Under the pieces are notes generated by a model that was not told where the DNA came from, made no database searches, and saw only the letters and a program-made list of their open reading frames with translations. From the NCBI GenBank assembly GCA_008638375.1, contig CM018032.1:8311001-8375000 (forward strand): 64,000 bases of DNA. Reading direction: 5' to 3'. Positions within the stretch are counted from its first letter, which is position 1, and every line of letters starts with the position of its first letter. Made by a program: the position numbers and the translations under genes. The stretch comes from Nyssa sinensis. Taxonomy: Eukaryota; Streptophyta; Magnoliopsida; Cornales; Nyssaceae. Shown piece after piece: positions 46,934-60,211 of this stretch.

Positions 46934-48075
46934 TGTTGGATGGTTTTAAATATGGGTAAACTTTGAACCTTAATTAATGTGGGTCTCACATGTAATTTAA
47001 GATAGATCCACATTGAAACATGTTCTCTTCCATGAGAATAAATCACGTATATTAACTTGTCTAAAATCATTTAAGTAATGAATGAGAAATTGACTCCTAA
47101 AGTTTTCACTTGAACACTTATTGTAAAGTGGTGGATGACATTTGTCCCATATTAATGTGGGTCTCACATGTAATTTAAGATAGATCCACATTGAAACATG
47201 TTCTCTTCCATGAGAATAAATCACGTATATTAACTTGTCCAAAATCATTAAGTAATGAATGAGAAATTGACTCCTAAAGTTTTCACTTGAACACTTATTG
47301 TAAAGTGGTGAATGACATTTGTCCCATATTAGTTGGCTATTAAAGTTCTAATGAGTATACATACTCTTTCCTTGTAGATTGGGTTGGGTCCAAGGGGTGC
47401 CTTAGTTTTGTAGAAGGAGGATGACCTAAGTTAAGTGAGCTTACCACAAACGTGCGCCACCCCGCACCGAACTAGACCGGGCTCAATCTTAGGTCTTGTT
47501 GAGTATATATTTTTTAGACAAAATTTGTTTAAATTTTTTGCCAAACCAAATGTGGTCTTAGGAGTTATAGTGGCGCTTTGAAACATTGTCTGTTCAAAAT
47601 GAAACAATGGCGTTTCGCCGTGATGACTGTTCGAATCAGTGTCTTTCCAAACCATCACTACCTTACAGTTTGTTCGAATGGTTATAACCATTTATAAACA
47701 GGTTCATCTGAGTCTATAAATACTCAGCTCTACACTGCATTCAATCACCCAAAAATTGCATTCTCTCTCTCTTTGCAAATTTTTTCTGTTCTGTATAATT
47801 CGAGTACTGCCAGAGTTGTGTTCACTGAATTGTAAAGATTGAAGTGCTACATCTTTAGAATCGAAATCCGTTCTATCTTGAGAAACAATTGCTTATCACC
47901 TTGAGTATTGAGAGAGAGAAAATTCGTCTTAAGAAAATTATGAAATTCACAAGACTCGAATTTCTATTCTGATTCAATACTGTGAGTTAAAGTTATTTAT
48001 ATCTCTATATATATTTTTACTTTTTTCTATTTTAATTCGGATAATAGTATATATAATCAATATACTTGGTCAACA
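46934..48075 (+). mobile_element. Solo LTR, Ty1/copia type
   Basis: 1142 bp with 5-bp inverted termini TGTTG...CAACA and an AAAAT target-site duplication (46929-46933 and 48076-48080). A TATA box (TATAAATA) lies at about 47716 and is followed by a transcribed-looking region. No coding domain. The duplication is AT-rich and could match by chance, so the termini are the stronger evidence. It contains a 178-bp tandem duplication. Placement in copia rests on terminus style and length. Confidence 0.7.
46973..47327. repeat. 178-bp tandem duplication inside the solo copia-type LTR
   Basis: Units 46973-47150 and 47151-47327 differ by a one-base indel and very few substitutions. Each begins ATTAATGTGGGTCTCACATG. 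Confidence 0.93.
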
Positions 48076-48080
48076 AAAAT

Positions 48081-51001
48081 AAGATAAAAGAATTTGTTAT
48101 TTTTAATATTTTTTTCAACACAGGTTAAAATTTTGATGAGTATGTGTGTGTGTTGGGGGTATAGATACATGGAGAGGGTTCATACATTTGAAGCTGCGGT
48201 AAAATTAAGGTGAACAATTTAAAACCTATTTTTCCTTTAATAATAGAAAATGTTGCTTACGTGGATTTAATTACCACACCGACTATCCTATATATATACA
48301 CATCTGCCTCTTTATACTATTTTGGTGTAATGGATCCTCAAGTATTTATATTTTAATTTTTAATCTTTTATATGACTCAATTTCCAAGTTGAAGAAAATA
48401 AGAGTGAAATAGTAAATTCATGCATGTTAGGAAGTAGGGAAGAATTTAAATTAGAAATGACAATAAAACGAGACCCTTCCTTAATTTTGTCCTGTGAAAA
48501 AAATGTTTTATTCTCAACTCATTTAAATCTCGTGATAAGCGAGAGTAGACGACATCGGAGTCTCCATTTGTTTTCAAACTTTAATTGATTTACTTATATT
48601 ATTAAATTAATTATAATTAACATATTTTAAACAAAGCATTACATCTGTTTAAATAATAAATATACATGTTAATAAAGAATTAGAATGACATTATTTTTTT
48701 TTCAAATATATAATCCTATCAAATTTGAATAAACTTTTAATAGGTGACTAAAAAATATCATTATAAACATGAATTATGTAACACAAAACTCATTTATTAT
48801 TTTATTTTATATAATCGATGTGGGGCGGGGTGCCTTCTCCCCCAACACTATAGGAGTGGAAAAAGCTTCTCCAAACTCGTCCCATTAGAAACTTGCGGTT
48901 GGTTGGTTCCCAATGAGACATATTAAATTGTCAACCCTAGCTAAGATATTATTGTAGGGGGGACAAATTTTAATCTTAATATTCAATTGTAGGTTTAAAA
49001 ATTTTAAAAGTACAAAAATAATATTAATCAATAATATTTTAACGAATAACTAAATGCATATTGATATATAAAAATTCATAAATATGATAAGAAGTCAAGC
49101 CAAAAAAAAAAAAAAACCAATCTAAAAAAAATTTAAAAATTAGTTATAGCTATGGTGGGACAGAAGGATAAAAGGATTAGATAGGATAAAAGTTATTCTA
49201 TTCCATGTTTGGTGTTTTTATTGAATTAGATATTTATATTCCGTGAACTATTTATATTCCACTTGGGTGAGATATAACTTATTCCAATGTGGTGGTGGTT
49301 TTAGAGTTATCCTATCTTACTGGAATAAAAACATAAAGTTACGTCATCAAAAAATTACAACGCTACAATTTAAAGAGATGAATAAATCGAAGAGTCAAGT
49401 TAAAAAAAAAATCATATTTTCATTCTTTTTTTCATTATTCAAGTTTTTTTGATATTTTCTAGATTTTTTAATGTATTTTTTGTATCAATAAATAAACTAT
49501 TATATATATATATATGCATGCATGTAATCGTTAATTTGGATGATTCTTAGCAATACGGATTATAATTTTTTTAAGTCACCTTGAAAGTGAAAAACTATTA
49601 TATTTTGAATTATATTTGTACAATCATATTCTAAAATATTATGATTATTAGATTTTACATTTAATTTGGAATAAAATATTAATTTTAAATACCTCCTATG
49701 CATATATTTGAAAAAAAAATTAAATGACTTTCATAAAAATAATTTTTAAAGACCAAACTTTATATCCGAACTTTATATCTGGTAGATATCCAAACATAGG
49801 AATAGGATATAACAACATATCCAGGCCTTTTATCCGAGTTAGTTCCAAATACTAGACGAGAATATTTAATATCTTATATGATTTTATATCCTATCTGATC
49901 CAACTATATCTTATCCAATCTTACCTTCTTATTTGATCATCCAAACAAGACCTAAAAGTATTAAAAAAAAATTCGAATTCAACCGGGACAAAGATATAAA
50001 TTAAAGGAATATATCTAAATATATTTTTAAAATATAACTAAAATTTTAAATAAAAATATTACAGGATAGCTTGTTGACAAAAAAGATAGAAGTTAGGTGC
50101 ATTGTTTCACTAAGTTGGTGTAATGGGTCCTCGTTAGTTACATGCATGAGTCTCTTTTTTCACGTGACTCTCGTTTAATGTCGAAGAAAATGAGGGTGAA
50201 ATAATAATTTCATATTGCTCAAAATTTTACAGATTGAAATTAAATAGTTGCTAGGAAGAATAGTTTGATGACAAAAAGGATAGACATTAGGTGCATTTAA
50301 GGGCTCCTTTGTTTGCATTTGTAAAATTTTTTCACATGATTATATATATTTTATAAGTATCATATATACGTACACAATTATATATATATGTGTGTGTGTG
50401 TGCTTATATATATATATATTTATATTTATATATACGTAGCGGTTTATACAGTTTTATATATATATATATGTATGTATACAATTTAAAAAAAGGAAAATAT
50501 TTTTCTTTGATTTAAAAGTACTTTTTTCTAGTTTTTTTTATAGCACAAATCAAATATTACTTTTAAAATCTTTACTTTTTAAACTTAATTAAACAAAAAA
50601 TTACTTAAAAAAAAAACACTTAAATGATATTTTGATGCAAGTACTTTTTGGCTTTCATAAAAAAGCAAGTCACTGCTTGAAATCATTTGCATATCTCTTA
50701 CGCTTTAGTTTGAACTAATTGGACTAAGAGAGCTGACCAAGTTGAGAGAGGCTTTCATTTGGGTATTATCTAACTTTTGCTAATTTGGTGCATCCACAAG
50801 ATATCTGTCTCAGTATCACAGTTTGGAAGCTATTTCTCAAACGGGAAATAACAGTTTCCAAGAATCACAACTTCTGGCATGGACTGGCTATTCCAGTACT
50901 GTGCAATTATACACGACATGTGATGGACCCTCACAATTTGATTCAATCAAAACCCATATTCCTCCTCCATGATTATGTATTTTATTTTGTTTTAATTTAT
51001 G
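48081..51001. other. AT-rich intergenic DNA with degenerate repeats
   Basis: No gene. Related blocks at about 48325-48440 and 50110-50220 share GTGTAATGGRTCCTC and GAAGAAAATRAGRGTGAAAT. Segments near 50066-50102 and 50260-50300 are further near-repeats. 49145-49955 has ends that resemble each other in inverted orientation (GATAGGATAAAA, and TTTTATATCCTATC), suggesting an old DNA-transposon relic. Microsatellites at 49501-49514 and 50345-50470. Confidence 0.5.
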
Positions 51002-51669
51002 CAAAAGTTACTTTGTTAAGATTTATGCAAAAACTATAATTTTCTGTTGAATTGATCATCTTTTCATGTGATTGAAATACAATTTTTATTACAAACACTT
51101 TCACACAAAGAATCTATTGTTAAAAAAAACAAACAAAAGAAATAGTTAGACAATCATAAACAGTTTCAAAACAAAAGTTACTTTGTTAAGATTTATGCAA
51201 AAATTTGTTTGTTTACATTTTCAAAAACAGTTTTTTAATTTTAAAATGTGGGATACGCATTTCAAAATAGATTTTTTTTTTTTAATTTTTTAAAATTTAG
51301 ATTATCATATCTAAGTACATTTTCACAATTTTTAAAAAATTAATCACAATATTTTGAAATATATTTTAGATATTTTTTCAAAAAATTATATCTGAATCAC
51401 TATCCAAACGTGGCATAATTTTCTGTTGAGTTCATCATCTTTTCATGTGATTGAAATACAATTTTTATTACAAATACTTTCACACAAAGAAAATAAGTGA
51501 GGTTCATGTTTCTATTCTATTTTAACAAAGTATTATTTTCTGTTCTATTTTAAGTTATCATTTCCTTCTCTAAAACTTTCAAATAAAGGTTAAGTCATGA
51601 GCCATGAAGAACCCTTTCTAATCTATTGTTAAAAAAACACAAACAAAAGAAATAGTTAGACAATCATAA
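51002..51669. repeat. Direct duplication whose second copy carries two insertions
   Basis: The first copy is continuous (about 51002-51160). The second is split into 51173-51203, 51415-51491 and 51620-51669, separated by ~211 bp and ~128 bp not present in the first copy. The 211-bp insert has ends TTTGTTTACATTTTCAAAAA and TATCCAAACGTGGC typical of small inverted-repeat elements. No gene. Confidence 0.7.
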
Positions 51670-52099
51670 CTTGCAAATTGTGAATTAACTTTTGTGCTGC
51701 CAATCAAGGGCAGAACTACCTACCTACTTGTAAATTGTGAATCAACTTTTTGTACTACAGCCCCAGTTTTTTTTAAAAAAAATTTACATGTGCTTGTTTC
51801 CCAAATTTAAAAAAAAAAAATTTCCCTTCCAAAATTTGAAAAAAACAAAATTACTTGTAAATTTTCTTTCAATTTTGAGAAAACAATTTTTTTCCTTAAA
51901 ATCCTCCACTCCAATGTTGTAGAACAAGTGTCTGGAGACTTCTTAAAGCAGTGGGAACACAAACAGTCCAAATTGAAGCCAATTTCTAAATGAAAATTGT
52001 CACCTCCATATACCCATACTAAAAACCACCCTATTTGATTCGAGATAACCAAATTTGAAGTCCCAACTTTTCAGTTTGAAAACTAAATTTATTCGTTTA
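51670..52099. other. Intergenic, no gene seen
   Basis: AT-rich, with poly-T and poly-A runs. Nothing further recognisable. Confidence 0.5.
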
Positions 52100-52450
52100 A
52101 GCCTTCAATTTGACGTAATTAGATTTTTTACTATTTTTTAATAAGTTTTAAATTTGCAATTACTTTGTTTAGGACAGTCCAAATAGGATTCCGTTTGCAG
52201 GTATGTTTTTCTTATTTGATCTAGTTTTTAATTCTCTAAAAAGCCCTAATTTTAGTTATTCTGATTTATTCTATTTTTAACATTTCTTAATTCTCTAATT
52301 ATAATAGGTCTAACATGAGAAATTAGTAGATTCATTTCGGATTAGTAGTATTTTTTAGTCTATAAATATGATGTAAAGCCGTCTATATTCTTTAACTTAT
52401 CAATAATATTTCAGTTTTGAAGTTTGAGGATTTCTCTTTTAGGTAAAGAG
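52100..52450 (+). repeat. LTR-like fragment, same family as 63505-63850
   Basis: Both blocks share CTTCAATTTGACGT, a GGACAGTC motif, TTATYTGATCTAGTTTTYAATT-like text, and a TATA box (TATAAATA) followed by a region that ends near TTCTCTT. Such a TATA-plus-leader layout resembles an LTR U3-R region. No termini or target-site repeat identified. Confidence 0.5.
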
Positions 52451-52875
52451 TCTCTTTGTTTCTTGGTTATTAGGAAGGTCGACTTTTTTGACTCCCCTCA
52501 CATTTTCATGGTGCCTTACCCAACTTGAAAAAAAAAATTCCTCCAAAAATTTCCCCAAAAAAATTCTAACCCTCCTAAAAAAAATCCTGACACAGAGAAA
52601 TAATCTATCCATGTCTCTTTTAAATTATTGATAAAAATGAAGATAAGAGAAATACAAACGCAGAGTATCAATAAAAAAAAAAAAAGAGAATGTATGAGAC
52701 ATCATGAGTCTTTTAGTTTTATTTCAACTAAGTTGACACCAAATAAGGGAGATAAGTATAGACCTAAAAGACAAAAAAACTTAATAAGCACCAAAGTTCA
52801 ATCCAAACTTCCAAAAACATAACTAAACTTAAAAAAATTACCAAAGTCCATGATGATTCTTATGATGCATTTGCT

Positions 52876-53262
52876 CAAGGTCGGCTCAAGCATAAGGTCA
52901 ATGAAGTAATAACTTTAAGTCCCACCTACAAAAAAGATTTCAAATTTTATGTCTCTATAAATTAATCTATACAATAAATTTAAGGCTCATCAAAGGCTAA
53001 GTACAAACAATACTCAAATTTTATGTCTTTGTATATTAATCCAATCCAAATTAGGAGTAAAAGGCTAGTAGTAGTCTAATTACAAAAAGAAAACTCAAAC
53101 TTTATGTCTTTATAAGTTAATCTAAAGTAGAAGTGTAAAACTAATTAAATTTTACTAAACAAAAAATATCCCAAATTTTGTGTATTTATTATAATTCAAA
53201 CTAGAAGCTTAAGATAATAAAAGTTTAATCTTTAAGCCTCAAAAGGTCTTAAGTCGGCCCTG
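52876..53262. mobile_element. Small non-autonomous hAT-like element
   Basis: 387 bp with imperfect inverted ends: CAAGGTCGGCTCAAG at the left, and CAGGGCCGACTTAAG reading inward from 53262. The CAGGGCCG terminus is typical of a hAT group in plants. The interior has four divergent units sharing CAAATTTTATGTCTTTATAA-like text (about 52940, 53012, 53095, 53170). No clear 8-bp target-site duplication, so it is old or the call is wrong. Confidence 0.45.
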
Positions 53263-54771
53263 CTTCCATTAGATCATTATTCTTACCCACATATGTAGTT
53301 TTTGTGTGTTTGTGAGAAATTTTTTGAATAGATCTGATACAGTGACGTGACAATGTATTATTTTAATAATATTCTGTTATATATGATATTTCATATCTTA
53401 TTTAGTAAGATATAATACATATAACAGAATACAATTGAAAAGACACAAAGCTACCTAAGTATACAGTACACATTAAAAAATATCTCCTGTTTGTGTGTAT
53501 TGTTGGGCTACCACATCACTGATAGTGCTGGCAAACCAGTCAAAACTAGGTATTCACTGTTTCCAGCAAGCACAACAACTTGCCTATTAGAATTATCATC
53601 ACATTCGGAAATTGGAATACCCACCTTCTGTTAAGGAGAAGTTATTATATGGTTCTCGGCCATTAAGTTAATAGTTTCGATTAATCATAAATTATCATAT
53701 TAATAAAAATTATTTTACTGTCTCTTACAAATCAACATATTATATACATGACAATGATTGGCTGGACCAATGGTCCTGAGCCATATAGTAAATTCTCTCT
53801 GTTAAGAACCTTCCCATACATTCATAACTTTGAGGTGAATCTTGGTTTGGTAAAGAAGGGGGAAAAAACTTCAACTTGGAATTGGAATGGCCTGAATTGG
53901 ATTTGAGTGACTCTATATATAAAGAAGGATGTTTTTAAATGAATCTTTTCACTCTTGACACAAAGAGGTGGGGTTCATTTTATAATGAATACACGTGAGT
54001 AGAGACAGAACTTTTAGAGTAGGCTAGGTGGTTATAGCCCTTCCCAAAATTTTACATGTAAAACCTTTATTTATTTTAATCCAATCCATCCCAAAATCAT
54101 TATACATAATACTTTTGGTTGAATTTGAAGCAATTTGGTTTTGGTTTTAGGTTTCGGCTAACAAATTGGTGACCAAAGTTAGATCAAGTTGGTTCTTGTT
54201 TGGGATCCTATGTTCCTTTAGCAAACATGAAAACAAAACCCTAAAAAGAACTGAATTTATGTCTGTTCAGTTTTCAGTTCAGTCTTCAATTATTGATCTC
54301 TGTCAATATATTTTATGATAGTCAAACTTTGAAGCCTGCGTGAACACATCCATGCATTATCGCCCACTCACACAAGAACCCATCACAATCATATGTAGTA
54401 TAATTGACGGTAACATTGCCCTCAAGTGAAGGACTCTGAATCTAATGTTTTCAGGTTGATAGTGAACAAAGAATGTGTATTGGGTGACTTAGCCAAAGTT
54501 TGGCCACATATAGAAACCCTAAGCATTTATAACAATGTTGAAGATAGAGATGAAGTTAATTTTATAACCAACACAATCCCAATCATTCTTTTTCTTGCTT
54601 GGCAGCCATGGAGTTCAAATTGAACTTGTGGACGCAAGTTCATGTAGCATTAATGAGCCTTTCTTTTTTCTTTTTCTTTTTTTACTTTTTAATTACTTTT
54701 GGTCCATTCATAGTATCCTAGTATCCTATGATCTAGGGTAAGTGTAGAGGACAACTAATGTAAGATAGACT
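53263..54771. other. Intergenic, no gene seen
   Basis: An AT-rich palindromic stretch at about 53380-53420 (ATATGATATTTCATATCTTA and its near complement). No coding evidence. Confidence 0.5.
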
Positions 54772-56707
54772 TGGTATCCTAAAAATATGAATATTGATTT
54801 TAGAGTTGTATTAGGATTATTTAGTTTCTAATTTTTATTTATTCCTAATTTGTCTAGTTTCTTTATTTTAATAGGATTTGTATAAAAAATAAGGGAATTA
54901 GTAGTTCCTTATTGAGATTATTAGTCTTTATTGTAAGAGGATAATATAAAAATAAGAGTTTTTATTTCCTAGTCAAAATAAGAGTATCTTAATACTATAA
55001 ATATGATGTAATAAGTCTTTATGAAAAAAGTTTTTATCAATATTAATTCAATAACAAGTTTTGGAGAATTATTTTCTGTTGTTGGATGATGAGTCATCAT
55101 GTTAGTTGTTTTATAAAGAATTCGACGTGTTCGATTCTCATTCCACGTTTCCGTTCTGCATTATTTGATATCAGAGCAAGAATTTGCTCGGCTTGATGGC
55201 AATTGCCAGGCTTGATAGCAATTAATAAAGACAGAATCATAAATCTCATTGACGTTTATCGTGAGATGGAGGCTAAATGGGCGACAATTGACTACTAAGG
55301 TCAACAATTTGCACAGATTAACGATTAGATTGGTGCTATATAACAAATACTCATGCAACTCAATCTCAATGCTTTTAAAGATCTTCTAGTCAATAGGAAT
55401 CGTGCTGGAAGATTTGCCCGAGGCCAGCCTGAAGATAGAACTATTCACAATTATGAAAGACATCTTGATTTTAATGATAATTTTTAGTTTGAAGACTTTC
55501 ATGATAGGGTATATGATTTGGATGATTGTCTTATTGATTTAAGACTTTCAAAAGAAAAAAGAATATTTTTGGGTTGAAGATATGCTTATAGACCTTGCAA
55601 AAAGATGATGGATTGATTTATAAATGCGTAGACAATTACAAATAAAAAAATGCATTTATTCATAGCCAAAAATGATGAGACTAGTTATAGATAGATTTTT
55701 GTCACAAAATTATTTGTAGATTTTAGAGAATAAATAAAAGCTAACATGAGAAAGCGCGCACTAAGAAAAAAGTGCAAGAAAAATATGATATTGTTGAAGT
55801 AACTTTGACTAATAAAGTTGTACATATTGAACTGTTGAAAGAAGTCAACGCTCTTGTAAAAGATCCTCTTGTCATAGGATATGCAGATTAAATTATTTTA
55901 TCCATTGAAGATGATCACAAGAAGTCAATAAAAAATAAAGTTGAATTTATTTTTATTAATGTTGCTGAAATAATTGATGTAGATGATAAAGAAGAGAAAT
56001 TAATTAAAAATTTTGTGGAAGAGAAAGATGAAATTACCATGAAAATAGTCAATGCTAAAGATGAGAATGAATTTATGAAAGGTGATTATAATGCTTCCAA
56101 GAAGATTGAAATTATGGTTGAACAAGAATATAATTTTTGTTTTATTACTGGAACATTATTATTATCAAAAGAAGAGCTTAGAGTTGCAAACTTTATGAAG
56201 GTAGTAGAAAATTTTGAGTCTTCAATTGTTATTGAAAAGATTCAATCGTTGGACGAGTTTGTGGTCGGACAAGTTATTTTCAAGTGGGTGAGAGAGACTG
56301 ATGTAGGACATCTTTGATACCCTAAAATTATGAATATTGGTTTTAGAGTTGTATTAGGATTATTTAGTTTCTAATTTTAATTTATTCCTAATTTCTTTAG
56401 TTTTCTTAATTGACTAGGATTTGTATAGATAATATAAGAATTTGTAGTTTTCTTTTCAGATTATTAGTTTGTTTTTTGCAATAAGATTAATATAAAAATA
56501 AGAGTTTTTGTTTCCTAATCAAAATATGAGTATTTTAAAACTATAAATATGATGTAATAGGTTTTTATGAAATTTTTTTTTATCAATATTAATTCAATTA
56601 TAAATTTTGAAGAATTATTTTCTCTTGTTGGATGAGGAGTTTCCATATTACTTGTTTTATAAAAAATTCGACGTATTCGATTCTCCTTCCACATTTTCAT
56701 TTCCGTA
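54772..56707 (+). mobile_element. Short LTR retrotransposon, non-autonomous, old
   Basis: Two similar ~390-bp direct repeats (54772-55160 and 56315-56707) flank a 1154-bp interior. The left LTR begins TGGTATCC and ends CTGCA; the right begins TGATACCC, and its end has CA changed to TA. Each has TATAAATATGATGTAA (TATA region). A tRNA-Met-type primer site TGATATCAGAGC lies at 55166-55177, 5 nt inside the left LTR, with one mismatch to TGGTATCAGAGC. No matching target-site repeat was found. No RT or integrase. It fits a LARD/TRIM-like element of small size. Confidence 0.72.
55178..56314 (+). pseudogene. Interior of the short LTR element, degenerate frames
   Basis: Scattered frames. The longest (56015-56317, 100 codons) is rich in Glu, Lys, Ile and Asn, begins inside the interior and runs two bases into the right LTR. 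No gag zinc knuckle or pol motif found. I do not recognise it. Confidence 0.35.
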
Positions 56708-57176
56708 TTAACAACTCTACCCAAATGTTTGATTTGATTCCCTCACATTGAATATGTTTTGATTATTCAAGTAGTTAAATAGTTTAATTACCATTCTCTT
56801 GCAGACTTTTTAGAATATATATGACAAAAAATCTTTCTTGTACCTTCAAAGAACATAATTTGGATTGCTAAGCTCTTTTGACGCTACATTTTTTGCACAC
56901 TTCATGCCTTAGATAGCTCCTTTTATCACTTCATGTTATTATCTATGAGGTATTACTATAAATTCATGAGGAAATTATTTAATTATGAATTTTAGAATAT
57001 TTTAAAATTTTGTTTAAGGTAGTTTGTAACTTAAAATTACGGTCTCATTAAATAATTTCTTCAAGAAGAGTGATATTCTTGAGAAATTCTTGAATAGACT
57101 ATTTTGATTTTTGTGGGCACATTTTAACCGAACAGTTGAAAGTCAGTAAAAGTATGCTAGAAGTTCACACGTACGA
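56708..57176. other. Intergenic upstream of the tRNA gene
   Basis: AT-rich, no coding signal. Confidence 0.5.
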
Positions 57177-57259
57177 GCTGGTTTGCCCGAGAGGTTAAGG
57201 GGGAAGACTTAAGATCTTCTGCACATAAGTGCGCATGGGTTCGAACCCCATAGCCAGCA
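57177..57259 (+). tRNA. trnL-UAA: tRNA-Leu (anticodon UAA)
   Basis: 83 nt, nuclear class II tRNA. The acceptor stem GCTGGTT pairs with AGCCAGC (one G-U), discriminator A at 57259. Anticodon stem GAAGA/TCTTC holds loop CTTAAGA, giving anticodon TAA. The long variable arm GCAC-ATAA-GTGC and T stem ATGGG/CCCAT are intact. B box GGTTCGAACCC is perfect. The A box reads TGCCCGAGAGG, with C in place of the usual G at its third position; this can still pair in the D stem. No intron. A TTTT run about 15 nt downstream can end transcription by RNA polymerase III. It reads UUA codons. Confidence 0.93.
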
Positions 57260-58118
57260 CTATTTCCTACTTTTGTTGATTAAAATAAAATGTACACACA
57301 TATTTAATTTCTGAAAGAGTTGTCTTTTCAAAATTTTATTTTAGAAAATAAATTTGGCAATATTGCATTAAGTTGTACATCAAATTAAGAAAATGATGTG
57401 CATTTATTTTAGTACTATATATTACATTATTTTGAATACATTTTACATGAAAATTTGAAAAAAGTTTAATATTACTTTTAAAATTTTCTTTTCTTTTGTG
57501 TCAGTCAACAATTTTCATATTGGTTATGGATTGCTGCTTTTATGTTTGAGAGAAGAACATCACGTACAAATAATCCATGTACTGAAAGAGATCATTCTTA
57601 TCATCATCATCATCATCATTTTGTTTTTACTCTTCTATCTTGAATTATACAGCTTTACGTAGCACTGTTCAAATAGAATTTTAGATGGGTTGATTCTTGA
57701 AACTTTTCCCTCCTTTAGTTTTATATATTCATACGATTGAGTCTTCGGATTTTTGAAATAGTGGAAAAAGAAGTACCTCGAATTATTGCTATTTGGCTGG
57801 AACCTGTTCTAAAAAAGTTAAAGTATTTCGAATTATTTGTTGACACAGACAGTGTTAGGAAAAATCTTTGAGATTATTTCAATTTTGGACCTTAGACATA
57901 TAATAATTCCGAATAGAATCTTTTTAGAAACTTTAGAAAGAAGATCTTTTGTCTCATGGTAGCCTGCTCCAGTCCCCTTACGAAACTTTCGTTATTGGGT
58001 TAGCCATACACTTCACATGTTTCTAGCGATTCACATGGCATCATTAAATAATACAAGTTTTGAATAAGAATCTACAATGCACTAGAACGCCCTTGTTGAC
58101 GTATACTACTGCTTAATC

Positions 58119-58154
<36 letters not shown>

Positions 58155-59402
58155 TGGCATTCTAGCTCTGCTAGTAATTGGAGATTTTAGGAGGTAACTT
58201 GATCCACATGTAAGGGCGGAGTCAAAAAAAAAAAAGAAAACATTAGGATGGGACTAGAAAATTTTGAGTTCGATCAGAATTTTGGAGAAAAAAATAAAAA
58301 AATTAATAAGTAAAAATTAGATCGGATAAAATTTTTGAGAGGTGAACTATAATTTTAGATGAGAAATAATAGATGAAAATTGAATTAAACTTGTTTAAAA
58401 ATAGCCTTGTATAAATATTTTTTTTTAAAGTTTGAGGGATATTAGGACCAGACTAAACCCACTAAGTGGCTCGGTCCTTGCCTACGTGACACTGCAGGGC
58501 CATTGCGTGTTGTTTATGCTCTTTATCGCCTTGATAACGATGTTTATCAACTGATAGTTTATTAAGCGTGTATTAAACGTAAAATCATGGAGTTAGGGAT
58601 TTGCTTATTGCTTGTCAGCGTGATGTTTAATACACGACAAATTCAAATCTGCATCCCTAAATGCTATTATTCCTTTATTATTAAATAAATAATTACACAA
58701 TAGATGGTTTGATATGTATTGATTATCTTGAAAAAAAAATCAAGACAAATAAGTAATGAAAGGGTGACTTATCTCAATTCTCCACCGTTAATTTTCAGTT
58801 TGTATTTAAAAGTCGTCTAGCAACAATTGCAAAGACCATGTTTGGTGAGAGCAGAAAGGATAAAAAAACACAGGCTGTCTTTACAATTATAGAATGAAAA
58901 ACTAGAGGGCCGTTCTTATGATTCGGAGTTAGACAAGCGGTGCCAAACGAACCATAAGTGTCACTAGATCAACTGAATCTCATTGGGCATACTCAATCAA
59001 AGTTCACCAAAGTTTAAAAGCAATTATCCATTCTAATTGACAGTTTAAGAACTCTCATTTTATTTTATGCAAATAATGTCAATAATTAAATAGAGATTGC
59101 AAAATGACCCATTGGATAGATGCCCATTCCATCCCTAATAGTAATGGTATGGAAAATTTTAAGAGGGGTTTGAAGATAGGGTTAAAACCCGATCCAATTC
59201 TAATCGGGTTTGGAGTGGATCGAAGACAAATGCCCTCGCACCTCATTGTTTAGCAAGATTAATATTTTTACAATAAATTGAACATGTTAATGTATGACTT
59301 TTTTGAAATTTGAATATTATGAAATAGTCACTTTTTAAATTTAGAGTTTTTTTCACTAGTTACTCTTTTTCATATTAAAATAATGTTATTGCATTAAAAT
59401 CA

Positions 59403-59434
<32 letters not shown>

Positions 59435-60211
59435 TTGGTGATATAACCAGACGGGCAATTTCTTCTTAAACTTCACCATCGCCCCTATCCCAACCATTGT
59501 CATCCCCAAGATTAAGCTTGTATCTAGTCTACCTCTTCTACTGCATTGCATTTTGTGGTGGGATCAACATTGAATGATGGCCTCTGTGGCTACCTTTCTC
59601 AATCCACTTAAAATTTAATCTTTAAATTATTTTGGAAAAACAAGCAAAAAAAACTATTCGGTGTGACCGTCATTTCATATTTTTATTTGACTTGAATAAC
59701 ATACACAATGATTAACACTTTTTCTAAAGCATAGAAATTTTTTTTTATCTAAAACTCAAGACGAATGATAGAATTTGCGATGGAGAGTCACTCCACATTA
59801 GATAATAACATAGAGTGATTATCTCACTCATGTTAATTGGGAGATCTAGTAATCACATAGGAATGAAACTGTTTTGAGTGATTACCTCCTATCATTGAGG
59901 GGCCTTGGGGCATTGAGTAAGAGTGTTTGGCCGCACTCCTCAGAGCTTCGTCCCAAATTGCAAGGATTACACGTGATATTCCCCTTCCCCACCCGGCCAA
60001 ACTAGCTTCAAAAGTGTCTTAGGATTTGGCAGCTATCCTCTCAGACATAAGGCTGGATGCTTTCTGGTCCTAAGCGATTGACAAGAGTGGAGGCCTCAAA
60101 AACTTATTCAGCAAGATGCTCAAGTGTAATAAAGGATGAATAGGTACAAAACTTAGCATGGTAACATCTGAAAGAGAAGATGAATGCGTTGAATTTGGCA
60201 TGTAGGCCAGC
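57260..60211. other. Intergenic, no gene seen
   Basis: AT-rich. (CT)n at 58117-58151, (TA)n(CA)n at 59403-59434, and a short (ATC)n run near 57601-57620. A slightly GC-richer stretch at 59880-60080 holds no recognisable gene. Confidence 0.55.

Noticed and set aside
46888..47248. Two similar minus-strand frames repeating the same 30 residues
   Set aside because: Caused by the 178-bp tandem duplication in a solo LTR.
49145..49955. DNA transposon with inverted ends
   Set aside because: Ends match only in short AT-rich words, with no target-site repeat. Kept as a remark within the intergenic entry.
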